From NCBI GenBank assembly GCA_016938135.1, contig JAFGVD010000004.1:1-64000 (forward strand): a stretch of 64,000 nt of DNA, in the 5' to 3' direction. The stretch's first letter is position 1. Every line of letters begins with the position of its first letter. Under the pieces are notes generated by a model, which was given only the letters and a program-made list of their open reading frames with translations, ran no database searches and was not told where the DNA came from. Source of the DNA: Coriobacteriia bacterium (GTDB lineage: Bacteria; Actinomycetota; Coriobacteriia; Anaerosomatales; Anaerosomataceae). The translations under genes and the position numbers were made by a program. Below are positions 1-9,325 of the stretch, one piece after another.

Positions 1-45
1 CTGGGGGTCAAGGGGTCGCAGGTTCAAATCCTGTCAGCCCGACCA
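1..45 (+). tRNA. tRNA-Pro(GGG), 3' portion only
   Basis: The window opens inside a tRNA. A T-arm (GCAGG, loop TTCAAAT, CCTGT), acceptor 3' strand CAGCCCG, discriminator A and encoded CCA are visible. Counting back from the T-loop places U33 then GGG at positions 34-36, followed by G37, which fits tRNA-Pro(GGG). G72 implies a C1-G72 pair, typical of bacterial tRNA-Pro. The 5' half lies outside the window, so the isotype rests on the counted anticodon. Confidence 0.85.
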
Positions 46-58
46 TTAGAACTTGCAG

Positions 59-100
59 GTGAGAGGCCGTGTTCCGGGAAACCGCGAACCGGCCTCTCAC
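59..100 (+). terminator. Inverted repeat downstream of tRNA-Pro
   Basis: GTGAGAGGCCG and CGGCCTCTCAC form a perfect 11-bp stem around a 20-nt loop, 14 nt after the tRNA CCA. The tail TCGTTTCTC is only moderately T-rich. It is the likely transcription end of the tRNA gene, inferred from position and stem stability. Confidence 0.6.
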
Positions 101-195
101 TCGTTTCTCAGGGGAGTGTAGCAACGCATGCGGCAAACGCATCCTGTTATGGATACGTAGCGGCTTGCGAGGTCGCTTCCGTCACGTGGCCGTAG

Positions 196-306
196 CAGTC
201 GTGCAGGAATCTTCTGGCGAAAGGAACCGCTGACCTGATCGGTGTCGGCCGGGCGATGATCAAAGACCCGGCGTGGGCGATCAAGGCGATCCGGAGTACG
301 TCGTAG
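196..306 (+). pseudogene. Remnant of NADH:flavin oxidoreductase (Old Yellow Enzyme type) C-terminus
   Basis: One frame reads LLAKGTADLIGVGRAMIKDP and runs on through AWAIKAI to a TAG stop. This matches the segment near the C-terminus of Old Yellow Enzyme / 2,4-dienoyl-CoA reductase-type proteins (pattern ADLIGxGRAxxxDPxW). An in-frame TAG at 193-195 precedes it and the rest of the roughly 350-residue barrel is absent. I see no start codon or ribosome site, so this looks like a decayed fragment rather than a gene. The rest of 101-334 holds nothing I recognise. The family call comes from a short motif only. Confidence 0.5.
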
Positions 307-334
307 GTCACAGCTCGCCGGGGGACAGGGAGCG

Positions 335-2152
335 TCAGGAGAGCTTCTCGGACAGATGCACCCAGTGATCTTCAAGGTCGGATATCTGTCGCTCCATGGC
401 CTGGATGCGCTTCTGGACATCTCCCAAAGCCACGTAGTCGGTAGGATCGACGTCGTGCATCTCCTGGCGGATGGCATCGGCCTTCTTGCCCAGCGTGTGC
501 AGCTTGCGTTCTGTGGATGCGATCTCCTTTTTCAGGCTGTGTTCTTCCGCTCCCGACAAGCCCGATCCGCGCCCTTCATCCTGGTCGGAACCTGACCCGC
601 TGGTTTTCTCCCGCTGCTTCTCAGGCTCAACCTGCGTGTCTTCGGCGCTGCGCTCATCTAGAAGCCGCAGGTACTCGTCGATGCCACCCGGGACATGGCG
701 GATCTTCCCGTCGAGCAGGGCGAACTGGTCGTCGGTGACGCGCTCCATCAGGTGCCGATCATGCGTGATCAGCAGCAGCGTGCCGGGCCACGTGTCCAGA
801 AGGCTCTCAACCACGGCGAGCATGTCGATATCCAGGTCGTTGTCCGGCTCGTCCAAGATGAGCACGTTGGGCTTGTCCAGCAAGATGAGCATCAGCTGGA
901 GGCGGCGCTTCTGTCCGCCGGAGAGATCTGACACTGCCGAGGAGAGCTGCGCGGCATCGAATCCAAGGCGTTCCAGGAGCTGTGCCGGCGTCATCTCCTT
1001 GCCATCAAACTCATAGCGCGTGTTGTACCGCGAAAGGACCTCGCGCACGCGGGAGTCGCCCAGCTCGTTCAACTCGCTCAGGTGTTGTGACAGGAAGGCG
1101 AACTTGACGGTCTTGCCGATCTTCACATGACCTGATGTCGGTTGCAGTGAGCCTTTGATGACATTGAGAAGCGTCGTCTTCCCCGACCCGTTCTCACCGA
1201 GGATGCCAAACCTGTCGCCTGGGCCGATAAGCCACGTCAAGTTATCGATGACGGTCTTCTCGCCGAAACTCTCGGTAACGTTCACCAGGTCGATCACTTG
1301 CTTGCCAAGCCGGGACATCGCCGTTCGCCTGAGTTCGAGGGAATCGCGAACGGGCGGTTCGTTATCGATGAGTGCGTGCGCGGCCTCGACGCGGAACTTC
1401 GGTTTGGTGGATCGGGCCTGGGCACCGCGCGAGAGCCATGCAAGCTCCTTGCGCATGATGTTCCTGCGCTTCTGCTCGGCCGTCTTTGCCGCTTCTGCGC
1501 GCTCTACACGTTGGAGCACATATGCCGAGTAGCCGCCGGCGAACTGGTCCACCCGTCCATGGTGGACCTCCCACATCCCAAGGCAGACCTCGTCAAGGAA
1601 CCAGCGGTCATGGGTGACAACAAGCAAGGCGCCTGCCTTCTTCGGCCAGCGGCTCTTGAGGTGGTCGGCTAGCCAGGCGATCGCGTGGACGTCCAGATGG
1701 TTGGTGGGCTCGTCGAGCATGAGCACATCGGACTCCGTGATCAACACACGGGCAAGATCCACGCGACGCCGCTGCCCGCCGGAGAGCTCACTGATCTTGC
1801 CTTCCCATGGAATGTCCGCGATGAGGCCGCGAATGATGCTCCGCGTCTTTGCGTCCGATGCCCACGTGTACTCGGGTACGTCTCCCACCACCGCGTGGGC
1901 GACGGTCTGCGCCGGATCGAGGGTATCGGTCTGCCCGAGCATCTGGATGGTGGTCCCGCCGCGACGGATGATGCGGCCGGTATCAGGTTCCACCGTGCCC
2001 GCGAACAGTGAGAGGAGGGTGGACTTGCCATCGCCGTTCGCACCGATGATGCCGATGCGATCGCCGTCGTCGATTCCAAGAGTCACCGAGTCGAAGACCT
2101 TCTTCGTCGGGTACTCAAGATGGACGTTCTCGGATCCAAGCAGATACGCCAC
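335..2152 (-). CDS. ABC-F family ATPase (Uup/EttA-like)
   Basis: A soluble protein with two ABC nucleotide-binding domains and no membrane segment, as in ribosome-associated ABC-F translation factors. The first domain has Walker A GANGDGKST, signature LSGGQRRR and Walker B LMLDEPTNHLD. The second has GENGSGKTT, LSGGQKRR and LILDEPDNDLD. After a charged linker, the last ~70 residues form a coiled coil like the DNA/RNA-binding tail of Uup. The ORF can start at GTG 2194, but GTG 2152 has GAGG eight bases upstream and begins just before the conserved LLGSENV region, so I prefer it. Its exact subfamily (Uup, EttA or an antibiotic-protection type) is not decidable here. Confidence 0.9.
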   Translation of the reverse strand: MAYLLGSENVHLEYPTKKVFDSVTLGIDDGDRIGIIGANGDGKSTLLSLFAGTVEPDTGRIIRRGGTTIQMLGQTDTLDPAQTVAHAVVGDVPEYTWASDAKTRSIIRGLIADIPWEGKISELSGGQRRRVDLARVLITESDVLMLDEPTNHLDVHAIAWLADHLKSRWPKKAGALLVVTHDRWFLDEVCLGMWEVHHGRVDQFAGGYSAYVLQRVERAEAAKTAEQKRRNIMRKELAWLSRGAQARSTKPKFRVEAAHALIDNEPPVRDSLELRRTAMSRLGKQVIDLVNVTESFGEKTVIDNLTWLIGPGDRFGILGENGSGKTTLLNVIKGSLQPTSGHVKIGKTVKFAFLSQHLSELNELGDSRVREVLSRYNTRYEFDGKEMTPAQLLERLGFDAAQLSSAVSDLSGGQKRRLQLMLILLDKPNVLILDEPDNDLDIDMLAVVESLLDTWPGTLLLITHDRHLMERVTDDQFALLDGKIRHVPGGIDEYLRLLDERSAEDTQVEPEKQREKTSGSGSDQDEGRGSGLSGAEEHSLKKEIASTERKLHTLGKKADAIRQEMHDVDPTDYVALGDVQKRIQAMERQISDLEDHWVHLSEKLS

Positions 2153-2218
2153 TCGGTGAACCTCGATCCTCACAGAGTCGGTGAATACGGACACAGCATC
2201 GCGGGGAGGGGACTCGCG

Positions 2219-3082
2219 CTACCTCTCGGGCCAGACGGCCACTCCCCAGACGGTTCCGGTGTGAGTGGCGATGACCGGACCGGCCTCATACACGACCATC
2301 TGGGAGACGTCCCAGCGCTGCTTGATGCTCTCGGCGATCCGGTCCGCCCGCTCAGCGGTGAGCCCGTGACCTACGGCGAACCTGGCCTTGGTTGCGGTGC
2401 CCATCTGCTTGGTGATCCAGTCCATGGTGTATTCAAGCGCGGCCTTCTCGCCTCTGCTTCTACCGAGAGGAGCGAATGCGCCTTCTCCGTCCACAGTGAG
2501 CGTGATCTTCAGGTTGAGGAGTGAGCCCAGCAGCGATGACACCGCGCCGATCCGCCCGCCCTTGCGCAGATTCTCAAGCGAGTCGACGCCAACGAGCAGC
2601 TTCACTTCCTCACGCATCTTCTCAAGCCGCTGCACGGCCGCTGTCGCGCTCAGCCCCTCCGCTGCCGCTCTGGTCGCATCCATGACCTGCCAGGCAAGCC
2701 CCCACGACAGGTTGCGCGAGTCGAAGACGTGGACTTTGCCCATGAACTGCTCGGCGGCGATACGCGCGGCCTGCACCGTCCCGGACAGCTTGGAGGAGAT
2801 ATGGATCGAGACGACCTCGCTCGCGCTCTCAAGCGCGCGGTTGTAGGCGTCTGTGAATGCGCCCACGCTGGGCTGTGAGGTCGTGGGTAGATCGGCAGCC
2901 GCGTTCATACGCTCGAAGAACTCGGCTTGCGTAAGCGTGCCGTCGACGTACTTCTCGCCGTCGATCTCGAACGTGAGCGGGACTACGGTGATGGCATGCT
3001 CCCCGGCGAGCTGCGGCGTGATGTCAGAGGTGCTGTCAGTGATGACGGCGAATGAACGCCCCGTGGTGGTTCCTGGTCCCAT
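2219..3082 (-). CDS. DegV family fatty-acid-binding protein
   Basis: DegV/FakB-type proteins bind a fatty acid and, where a FakA kinase exists, present it for phosphorylation and phospholipid synthesis. The N-terminus FAVITDSTSDI, the middle TSQPSVGAF and the SSKLSGT segment are family hallmarks, and the ~287-residue length is normal. The ATG at 3082 has GGAG six bases upstream. The earlier ATG at 3094 has its GAGG only one base away, so the later start is favoured. No fakA partner is in the window. The gene is divergent from corA and 66 bp upstream of the ABC-F gene on the same strand. Confidence 0.88.
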   Translation of the reverse strand: MGPGTTTGRSFAVITDSTSDITPQLAGEHAITVVPLTFEIDGEKYVDGTLTQAEFFERMNAAADLPTTSQPSVGAFTDAYNRALESASEVVSIHISSKLSGTVQAARIAAEQFMGKVHVFDSRNLSWGLAWQVMDATRAAAEGLSATAAVQRLEKMREEVKLLVGVDSLENLRKGGRIGAVSSLLGSLLNLKITLTVDGEGAFAPLGRSRGEKAALEYTMDWITKQMGTATKARFAVGHGLTAERADRIAESIKQRWDVSQMVVYEAGPVIATHTGTVWGVAVWPER

Positions 3083-3247
3083 GGCGCTCTCCATCCCTCA
3101 AGCGCGATACGCGCTGATCTGCCGATGAGAGCATCGTACCATCACCACGGTCGGCACTAACGTACGTGGGGTTCGAAAGACCCACCGAAACTCCGTGTCA
3201 TTCGCTATGCTTGAGACCAGCCTGTTCGGTTGACATCGGGGGATGAG

Positions 3248-4192
3248 ATGGCCGAAGTCCTGATTCGATGGTTGTGTGATGGCAAGCTGGAGACCGGCGG
3301 TCTGGATGATCTTGCGGGAGCGTGTCACCAGCCTGTCTGGGTGGATGTGCTGGACGCCGACGAGGCGACATTGAACGCCATCGCCGGGTTTCTGCCACTG
3401 CATCCGCTCGCCATTGAAGACTGTCTCCACTTCCCTCAGCGTCCCAAGCTCGACGTCTATGAGGACTCGACGTTCCTGATCTGGATGCTGCCGTCGCTAC
3501 CCGATGGCACGGGCATCGTCTCCACCGAGCTGGATGTATTCCTTGGGCGGGAGCATCTCATCACGGTGCACAGGGACCGACTGGTCCCGGTCGACAAGGT
3601 GGGCGCTCATGTACAGGAGTATCTTGAGCGAGGAGTCGAGTGGACGCTGCACAGCATCCTGGACCTCATGGTGGATTCCATGTTCCCCCTTGTGGACTCA
3701 CTCGCTGATGACCTGGAGGAGATCGAGGACCTCATGCTGGTGGATGCCGGGAGCGAGCAGCTGGAGCGCCTCTATGGCGCCAAGCGCGCCCTTGTCCAGC
3801 TACACAAGGTGGTAGGACCCGAGCGGGACGCTCTTCGCGGTCTGGCGCGTCTTGAGGCGTTCGTGGCGCCCGATGCCTACATGTACTTCCAGGATATCGG
3901 CGATCACCTTGCGCGAGTTGCTGACTCTGTGGACACCTATCGCGAGGTTGCTTCAGGTACCATGGATATCTACTTATCATCGGTAAGCAATCGCATGAAT
4001 CTGATCATGAAGCAGCTGACCGTGATAGCGACCATCTTTATGCCCTTGACGCTTATCTCGGGTATCTACGGGATGAACTTCCGCTACATGCCCGAGCTGG
4101 AGTGGCGCTTCGGCTACTTCGGTGTTCTGGGCGGCATGTTGGCGATCGTCCTTTGGATGCTGTGGTTCTTCAAGAGGAGGAAATGGTGGTAG
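3248..4192 (+). CDS. corA: CorA-family magnesium/divalent cation transporter
   Basis: Inner-membrane pentameric Mg2+ channel family. The ~314-residue protein has a long acidic cytoplasmic domain, then two C-terminal membrane helices. The signature YGMNF lies at the end of the first helix and the short basic tail ends KRRKWW. The TTG start in the ORF track has no ribosome site. ATG 3248 follows GGGGGA at short spacing and is preferred. Its 3' end overlaps the next gene by 10 bp, so the two are probably co-transcribed. The metal preference (Mg, Co, Ni or Zn) cannot be told from the sequence. Confidence 0.9.
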   Translation: MAEVLIRWLCDGKLETGGLDDLAGACHQPVWVDVLDADEATLNAIAGFLPLHPLAIEDCLHFPQRPKLDVYEDSTFLIWMLPSLPDGTGIVSTELDVFLGREHLITVHRDRLVPVDKVGAHVQEYLERGVEWTLHSILDLMVDSMFPLVDSLADDLEEIEDLMLVDAGSEQLERLYGAKRALVQLHKVVGPERDALRGLARLEAFVAPDAYMYFQDIGDHLARVADSVDTYREVASGTMDIYLSSVSNRMNLIMKQLTVIATIFMPLTLISGIYGMNFRYMPELEWRFGYFGVLGGMLAIVLWMLWFFKRRKWW

Positions 4193-4803
4193 ACACAAGC
4201 AGCAAACCCGGAGCGGTGAGCGAGAGAGAACCATCCGAGGAGGTCGTCCACGAGGGCGTTTACTCCGTGGCGAACCTCATCACGATCCTCAGGCTACTGC
4301 TTGTCCCGTTCTTCTTCTCCGCACTCGTCTCTGAATCGTCCCGCTCGGATGTGATCGCCTTGTTCCTCTACGCCATCGCGGCGTCCACCGACTGGGTCGA
4401 CGGCCAGATCGCGAGGAGGACGAACACAGTCACTCAGTTTGGCAAGATCATCGATCCGTTGGTGGACAGACTGCTGCTCGCTTCGGGTGTGGTGGGGCTC
4501 TACCTGGTCGGCCGGCTTCCGCTGTGGATACCGGTCGTGCTGGTGCTCAGGGACGTGTTCCTTCTCTACGGGTCGTACATATTGGAGCGCAACGGCATAC
4601 GGTTGCCGGTCATCTACATCGGCAAGGCGACAACAGCTGTCTTGCTTGTCGGTTTCACACTGTTGATAGGCGGGGGAGTCTACGACGTCTTGATAGGCGT
4701 CGGAGACTGGTTCGTGTACGTAGGCATGGCGTTGTCGCTGTTCACAGCGGTCATCTACACGTGGCAGGGGAGGCGCGCGCTTATCACCGCACGTACTCAC
4801 TAG
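4183..4803 (+). CDS. CDP-alcohol phosphatidyltransferase (PgsA-like)
   Basis: Membrane enzyme that moves a phosphatidyl group from CDP-diacylglycerol to an alcohol. The complete motif D-x2-DG-x2-AR-x8-G-x3-D-x3-D is present as [10 protein letters not shown] followed by GKIIDPLVD. Several hydrophobic helices follow and the length (~206 aa) is typical. ATG 4183 has a strong AGGAGG just upstream, inside the end of corA. This is the second such enzyme in the window; the gene at the right edge is closer to canonical PgsA. The acceptor alcohol is therefore open (glycerol-3-phosphate, inositol phosphate or other). It heads the DUF881/Sbp neighbourhood, like pgsA2 in mycobacteria. Confidence 0.85.
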   Translation: MVVDTSSKPGAVSEREPSEEVVHEGVYSVANLITILRLLLVPFFFSALVSESSRSDVIALFLYAIAASTDWVDGQIARRTNTVTQFGKIIDPLVDRLLLASGVVGLYLVGRLPLWIPVVLVLRDVFLLYGSYILERNGIRLPVIYIGKATTAVLLVGFTLLIGGGVYDVLIGVGDWFVYVGMALSLFTAVIYTWQGRRALITARTH

Positions 4804-4819
4804 GGGGAAGGGAGTCTGC

Positions 4820-7321
4820 GTGAAAGCAGTCATCATGGCGGGGGGCGAGGGGACCCGCCTTCGACCGCTCACGAGTATGCGTCCGAAACCGATGGTGCCC
4901 ATAGTCAATCAACCGGTGATGGAGCACATCATCGGTCTGGTGAAGCATCACGGCATGGATGAAGTGGTCGCAACCTTGATGTTCATGCCGCAGGTCATCG
5001 AGGACTACTTCGGCGACGGCGACGAGTGGGGTGTGAAGATCTCCTACGCCATCGAGGAGAGCCCGCTTGGTACGGCGGGTTCGGTGAAGAACGCCGAAGA
5101 AGCCCTCACCGAACCGTTCCTGGTCATCTCGGGTGACGCGCTCACTGACATCGACCTGCGTGAGGTCATCGATTTCCACAACTCTCATGATGGTCCGGTG
5201 ACCATCGCGCTCAAGCGTGTCCCGGACCCTCTTGAGTTCGGGGTGGTCATCACCGACGAGAGCGGTCGCATACAGCGTTTCTTGGAGAAGCCCTCCTGGG
5301 GGCAGGTCTTCAGCGACACCATAAACACAGGCATCTACGTGCTCGATCCCATGATCTTCGAGCACATTCCCTCCGATGAACCCTATGACTTCTCAAGCCA
5401 GCTGTTCCCGGATCTCATGGAGAAGGGCTTCCCGCTCTACGGTTGCGTGGTTGAGGGCTACTGGTGCGATGTCGGCAGTCTTGATTCCTACATGCAGGTG
5501 CACAAGGACATCCTGGACGGCAATGCCATGATCTATGTTCCGGGAGCTAAAGCGCGCAATGATGTGTGGGTGGGTAAGGGCGCGGACGTGGATCCCGGGG
5601 CGCATATCGGCAACAAGGTGGTCATCGGCGCGAACACCAAGGTGCGCCGGGGGGCGGTTCTGGGTGACTACACCATCATCGGCGACAACTGCCTGGTCGG
5701 ATACGATGCCGACCTCGGTCACTCGATCATCTGGAGCGACTCGTTCATCGGCGCCGGTTCGGAACTCAAAGGGACGGTGGTCTGCCGAAGGGCGGATATC
5801 CGCGCTCGCGCCAAGTTGCTGCCCGGTTCGACGATAGGCGACGAGACGATGGTCGGCCATGCGGCCGTGGTGGGCAACGATGTGCAGGTGTATCCCTACA
5901 AGCGCATCGAGTCCGGCGCTACCGTGACGTCCTCGCTCATCTGGGAGAACACCGCTCTCAGGTCGTTGTTCGGTGCCGACGGTGTTTCAGGGCTGGTCAA
6001 CATAGACATCACTCCTGAGCTTGCATTGCGAGTCGCGCAGGCGTTCGGGAGCATTCTGCCCAACCTCGCGCACGTGGTCGTCTCGCGCGATTCAAGCCGT
6101 GCGGCCCGCATGATGAAGCGGGCGTTGGTCGCGGGGCTGAACTCTGCTGGGACCAATGTGCGCGACCTCCGGGTCGCATCGCCGGCGATCACACGCTTCA
6201 CCACACGCGATACGCGCTGCCTCGGGGGAGTGCACGTAGCAGCGTCGCCTGAAGATCCCCAGTCCCTCGAGATCCACTTCTACGACCGGGATGGCATCGA
6301 GCTCGCGCCATGGGTCGAGAAGAAAGTGGAGCGTCTCTACTTCCGCCAGGAGTTCCGCAGGTCGTTCTTCGACGAGGTGGGAGAGATCATGTACCCGCCA
6401 CGTGCGCTCGAGTACTACACAGCAGGCTTGAACGAGGCTCTCCTGCACGATGGTCCTATCTGTAAGAAGTGCACTGTCGTGGTAGATATGGGTCTTTCGG
6501 CAGCATCCTTCGTGCTGCCCGTGGCCGGTGCGACATGGGGGATAGAGGTCATTGCGCTCCGGCCGTTTATCGATACGGAGAAGACGCGGGTGGCCAGCGT
6601 GGAGCGCGACGCTCATATGGGGCAGCTCGTTCGCACAGTGGACATGTTTCAGGCTGACATGGGGCTGTCGATGGACGCGAACGCCGAGCGGGTCACCCTC
6701 GTCACGCCGCGCGGCGTCACCCTCGACAACGACACAGCCCTTCATGCGCTTGTCTGGTTGTGGTGCGAGACTGACAAGAGTTCAGCAGGGATCGCAGTCC
6801 CCCTGACTGCGTCCCGCGTCATCGAGCGGATTGCGGAGAAGACCGGGCGCACGGTGATCCGCACCGGTACGTCTCGGCGTGCCCTCTCAAACGCAGCGCA
6901 TTCGGAGTCGGTCGGTTTCGCCGGTTCAAGGAACGGCGGGTTCATCTTCCCGCGTTTCCTGATCGCGCCGGATGCTCTCATGACTCTGGGAATGCTTGTG
7001 CGTATGCTCACCGAGCTCGACACTGATCTTGATGCTGTGGTCGAGGCGCTGCCTGAGTTCTATCTACGCCATGTTCCGGTTCACTGCCCCTTCGACAAGA
7101 AGGGTGCGGTCATGCGCCGGATGGCGGCGTTGGGAGAGACGCATGAGGTTGAGATGACCGAGGGAGTCCGCGTGCTTGAACCACACGGGTGGGCGCTGGT
7201 CTTACCGCATGCGTCGGACAGTATCGTCAACGTGTATGTCGAGGGAGACAGCGACGCGGCGGCAGATGCGCTTGCAGAGCAGTACTCCGAGTTCGTCCGA
7301 CAAGCGTCGGATGAGGAGTGA
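4820..7321 (+). CDS. Fused sugar nucleotidyltransferase / phosphomannomutase-like protein
   Basis: An 833-residue fusion. Residues 1-230 are a nucleotidyltransferase with [13 protein letters not shown] and the later GDALTDID; 250-370 are hexapeptide repeats of a left-handed beta-helix; from ~380 to the end it resembles a phosphomannomutase/phosphoglucomutase. Expected role: making a nucleotide sugar, probably GDP-mannose, for envelope glycans. In the mutase part the usual TASHNP active-site loop is replaced by VAASPEDPQ, so the phosphoserine and histidine are missing and mutase activity is doubtful. Similar fusions are known in cyanobacteria and actinobacteria. GTG 4820 follows AAGGGAG. It lies 16 bp after the phosphatidyltransferase gene. 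Confidence 0.85.
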   Translation: MKAVIMAGGEGTRLRPLTSMRPKPMVPIVNQPVMEHIIGLVKHHGMDEVVATLMFMPQVIEDYFGDGDEWGVKISYAIEESPLGTAGSVKNAEEALTEPFLVISGDALTDIDLREVIDFHNSHDGPVTIALKRVPDPLEFGVVITDESGRIQRFLEKPSWGQVFSDTINTGIYVLDPMIFEHIPSDEPYDFSSQLFPDLMEKGFPLYGCVVEGYWCDVGSLDSYMQVHKDILDGNAMIYVPGAKARNDVWVGKGADVDPGAHIGNKVVIGANTKVRRGAVLGDYTIIGDNCLVGYDADLGHSIIWSDSFIGAGSELKGTVVCRRADIRARAKLLPGSTIGDETMVGHAAVVGNDVQVYPYKRIESGATVTSSLIWENTALRSLFGADGVSGLVNIDITPELALRVAQAFGSILPNLAHVVVSRDSSRAARMMKRALVAGLNSAGTNVRDLRVASPAITRFTTRDTRCLGGVHVAASPEDPQSLEIHFYDRDGIELAPWVEKKVERLYFRQEFRRSFFDEVGEIMYPPRALEYYTAGLNEALLHDGPICKKCTVVVDMGLSAASFVLPVAGATWGIEVIALRPFIDTEKTRVASVERDAHMGQLVRTVDMFQADMGLSMDANAERVTLVTPRGVTLDNDTALHALVWLWCETDKSSAGIAVPLTASRVIERIAEKTGRTVIRTGTSRRALSNAAHSESVGFAGSRNGGFIFPRFLIAPDALMTLGMLVRMLTELDTDLDAVVEALPEFYLRHVPVHCPFDKKGAVMRRMAALGETHEVEMTEGVRVLEPHGWALVLPHASDSIVNVYVEGDSDAAADALAEQYSEFVRQASDEE

Positions 7322-7328
7322 ACCTAAG

Positions 7329-7354
7329 GTGACACTTCAGCCACAGCGTGTCAC
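7329..7354. terminator. Inverted repeat after the nucleotidyltransferase fusion gene
   Basis: GTGACAC and GTGTCAC form a 7-bp stem with a 12-nt loop, seven bases after the stop codon, followed by TTCTAT. It may be a weak terminator or attenuator between this gene and the DUF881 operon. The sequence TAGAAT 18 bases further on could be a -10 element, but no good -35 is seen. Confidence 0.35.
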
Positions 7355-7420
7355 TTCTATGCTCTGAGCAGGTAGAATGTCCCGAGCAAACCGCCGACTA
7401 CGCACCTGGGGCGCAACGTA

Positions 7421-8155
7421 GTGGAACCAGTCAAACCCGTCAGATTCAGATCGTCTTTGATCATCGTCTTCGGCATTCTTGGACTCATGGTGGCGGTGGC
7501 ATTCAATACGACCCGTCTTACGGCGGCGGACGTCTCTTCGCGCACGGGGGATCTGGCTGCCGTGGTGGCCGAGATGGAAACGCAGCGCGAGGAACTGACC
7601 GTACAGGTGGCCGCGCAGCGTGAGGAGCTTCAGCAACTGGAGCGTTCGGCGGCCACCGCAGCCGGGGAGCAGGAGTCTTTCGGAGCCGAGGTCGAGTTGA
7701 CCCGCGAGTCGGCGGGTCTGACCGATGTGGCCGGTCCCGGCGTTGTTGTGACACTCACGGACGCGAAGGTGGTCCCTCCTGGCGAGGACGGCAATCGCTA
7801 CATAATCCATGATTTCGACATCTCGGCGATGGTCAATGCATTGCTGGCCGGCGGCGCTGAGGCGGTGGATGTCAACGGGCAGCGCGTCGTTGCCACCACT
7901 GCCATCCGATGCGCCGGTACGACCATCCTGGTGAACCAGACCCGACTTGGTGCGCCTTACGTGGTCACGGCGATCGGTGATGCTCAGAAGCTCACCACGG
8001 CCGTCCAGGAGGATCTGGTGGCAGGTGAGCTGCTTGGTGCGTACCGGCTGCAGTACGGACTTGATGTCAAGCTCGAGAAGAAGTCGAACCTTTCGGTTCC
8101 GGCATATACCGGTGGACTTCGACCCCAGTACGTATCGCCAGTGGAAGGGGAGTGA
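7421..8155 (+). CDS. DUF881 family membrane-anchored protein (first copy)
   Basis: A 244-residue protein with a short cytoplasmic N-terminus, one membrane helix (~12-31), a coiled coil rich in Glu/Gln (~45-80) and an extracellular domain of the DUF881 type. Family landmarks are GPGVVVTLTDA, VNALLAGGAEAVDVNGQR and the C-terminal YGLDVK segment. The function of DUF881 proteins is unknown; they almost always flank sbp, as here, and a role in envelope or division-site organisation is inferred only from context. GTG start with a weak ribosome site. The stop is 6 bp from sbp. Confidence 0.88.
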   Translation: MEPVKPVRFRSSLIIVFGILGLMVAVAFNTTRLTAADVSSRTGDLAAVVAEMETQREELTVQVAAQREELQQLERSAATAAGEQESFGAEVELTRESAGLTDVAGPGVVVTLTDAKVVPPGEDGNRYIIHDFDISAMVNALLAGGAEAVDVNGQRVVATTAIRCAGTTILVNQTRLGAPYVVTAIGDAQKLTTAVQEDLVAGELLGAYRLQYGLDVKLEKKSNLSVPAYTGGLRPQYVSPVEGE

Positions 8156-8161
8156 CGGTAA

Positions 8162-8506
8162 GTGTTCGTGCTGATCCTCGCGCTTGCGGTGGGCGTTCTT
8201 GCAGGGCTACTTCTGCGCATCGGAGTGCCTGCGCCGCTCATCACGTATCTTGGCGTGGCCATTCTGGCTGCGTTGGACTCGTGTCTTGGCGGTGTTAGAG
8301 CGGCGCTCGAACGCACCTTCAGCGATAGGGTGTTCGTCTTCGGGTTCATCTCCAACACCTTGATGGCCGCCTTCATCGTTTTTGTCGGTGAGCGGATCGG
8401 AGTGCGGGAGCTCTACTTGGCTGCGGTGGTGGCATTCGGTGTTCGACTGTTCAACAACCTGGGAATCGTTCGTCGTTTGATGTTCCAGCGCAGAGGGTGG
8501 GAGTAG
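8162..8506 (+). CDS. sbp: Small basic protein (Sbp, DUF1290)
   Basis: A 114-residue integral membrane protein with three or four hydrophobic helices, matching the small basic protein family that lies near ftsZ in Bacillus and between two DUF881 genes in actinobacteria. The N-terminus LILALAVGVLAGLLL and the segment TYLGVAILAALDSCLGGVRA are typical. Function is unknown. GTG start, with GGAG nine bases upstream in the end of the preceding gene. Tight spacing on both sides (6 and 3 bp) shows a single operon with both DUF881 genes. Confidence 0.88.
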   Translation: MFVLILALAVGVLAGLLLRIGVPAPLITYLGVAILAALDSCLGGVRAALERTFSDRVFVFGFISNTLMAAFIVFVGERIGVRELYLAAVVAFGVRLFNNLGIVRRLMFQRRGWE

Positions 8507-8509
8507 CCC

Positions 8510-9295
8510 GTGCCGGAGTCCACTCCAAAAGAGAGGATCACCCGCCTGAAAGACGGCTCGATGCGCGTTCTTCGCGAGTCCGAGCAGGCGGTGGAACACC
8601 AGTTCCACGAGGCGCGTCTTCTGGCCAGCCTGGCATTCGCCTTCGTTCTGGTGGGCTTCTTGCTGGTAGCTCAGTGGCGGGGCACGAGCAATGCGAGTGC
8701 AGCGCTTGAGAGTCGCACTGACCAGGAGCTTGCGGCCGTGATACAAGAGCTTGCCGTAGGCAATGAGTCTCTACGTTCGGAGGCGTTGCGCCTTGAGATG
8801 AGTCTTGCCAGAGCCGAGTTGGATGAATCCGGTAGAGCGGACTTGCTGGACAAGGCGAAAGAGGAGTTGCGTGGCGTACGCACGATAGCGGGTCTGGAGG
8901 CTGCGAGCGGCCCCGGGGTCATCGTGCGGCTTGAGGATCCGGAGCGGGTGTTGTTGGCCCAAGACATCGTAGCGTTGGTCAACGAACTGCACTCCGCGGG
9001 TGCCGAGGCGGTCGCGATAGGGCCGATAAGGATCGATGCGCGTTCCGGCGTGACCGATAGTCCCGGAGGCATCAGGGTGGACGGTTCGGTCATCGGTCGT
9101 TCGATCGAGATCGCTGCCATCGGTGGTTCTTCGGATCTAGAACAAGCGCTTGCTCTTCCCGGCGGGATCCGGGCCACGCTCACAGCGTATCCGGGTGTGA
9201 CGATGACGGTGCTGAGTCATTTGGAGTTGGAGGTTCCCGTTGCGGCTCCAAGACCGTACACTCTCGGTGTTCCCATACACGATGACCAGCAGTAG
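8510..9295 (+). CDS. DUF881 family membrane-anchored protein (second copy)
   Basis: Paralogue of the gene before sbp: cytoplasmic N-terminal ~40 residues, one membrane helix (~45-62), coiled coil (~70-125), then the DUF881 domain with GPGVIVRLEDP, VNELHSAGAEAVAIG and the ALALPGGI segment. GTG 8510 follows GGGAG at six bases. The two copies share architecture but differ clearly in sequence, suggesting an old duplication and possibly a heteromeric partner pair. The biochemical role is unknown. Confidence 0.87.
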   Translation: MPESTPKERITRLKDGSMRVLRESEQAVEHQFHEARLLASLAFAFVLVGFLLVAQWRGTSNASAALESRTDQELAAVIQELAVGNESLRSEALRLEMSLARAELDESGRADLLDKAKEELRGVRTIAGLEAASGPGVIVRLEDPERVLLAQDIVALVNELHSAGAEAVAIGPIRIDARSGVTDSPGGIRVDGSVIGRSIEIAAIGGSSDLEQALALPGGIRATLTAYPGVTMTVLSHLELEVPVAAPRPYTLGVPIHDDQQ

Positions 9296-9325
9296 CTGAC
9301 AAGCCAAAGGAACCTAGAGACTCAC

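Noticed and set aside
97-477. 126-residue minus-strand ORF
   Set aside because: Overlaps the 3' end of the ABC-F gene out of frame and shows no family features.
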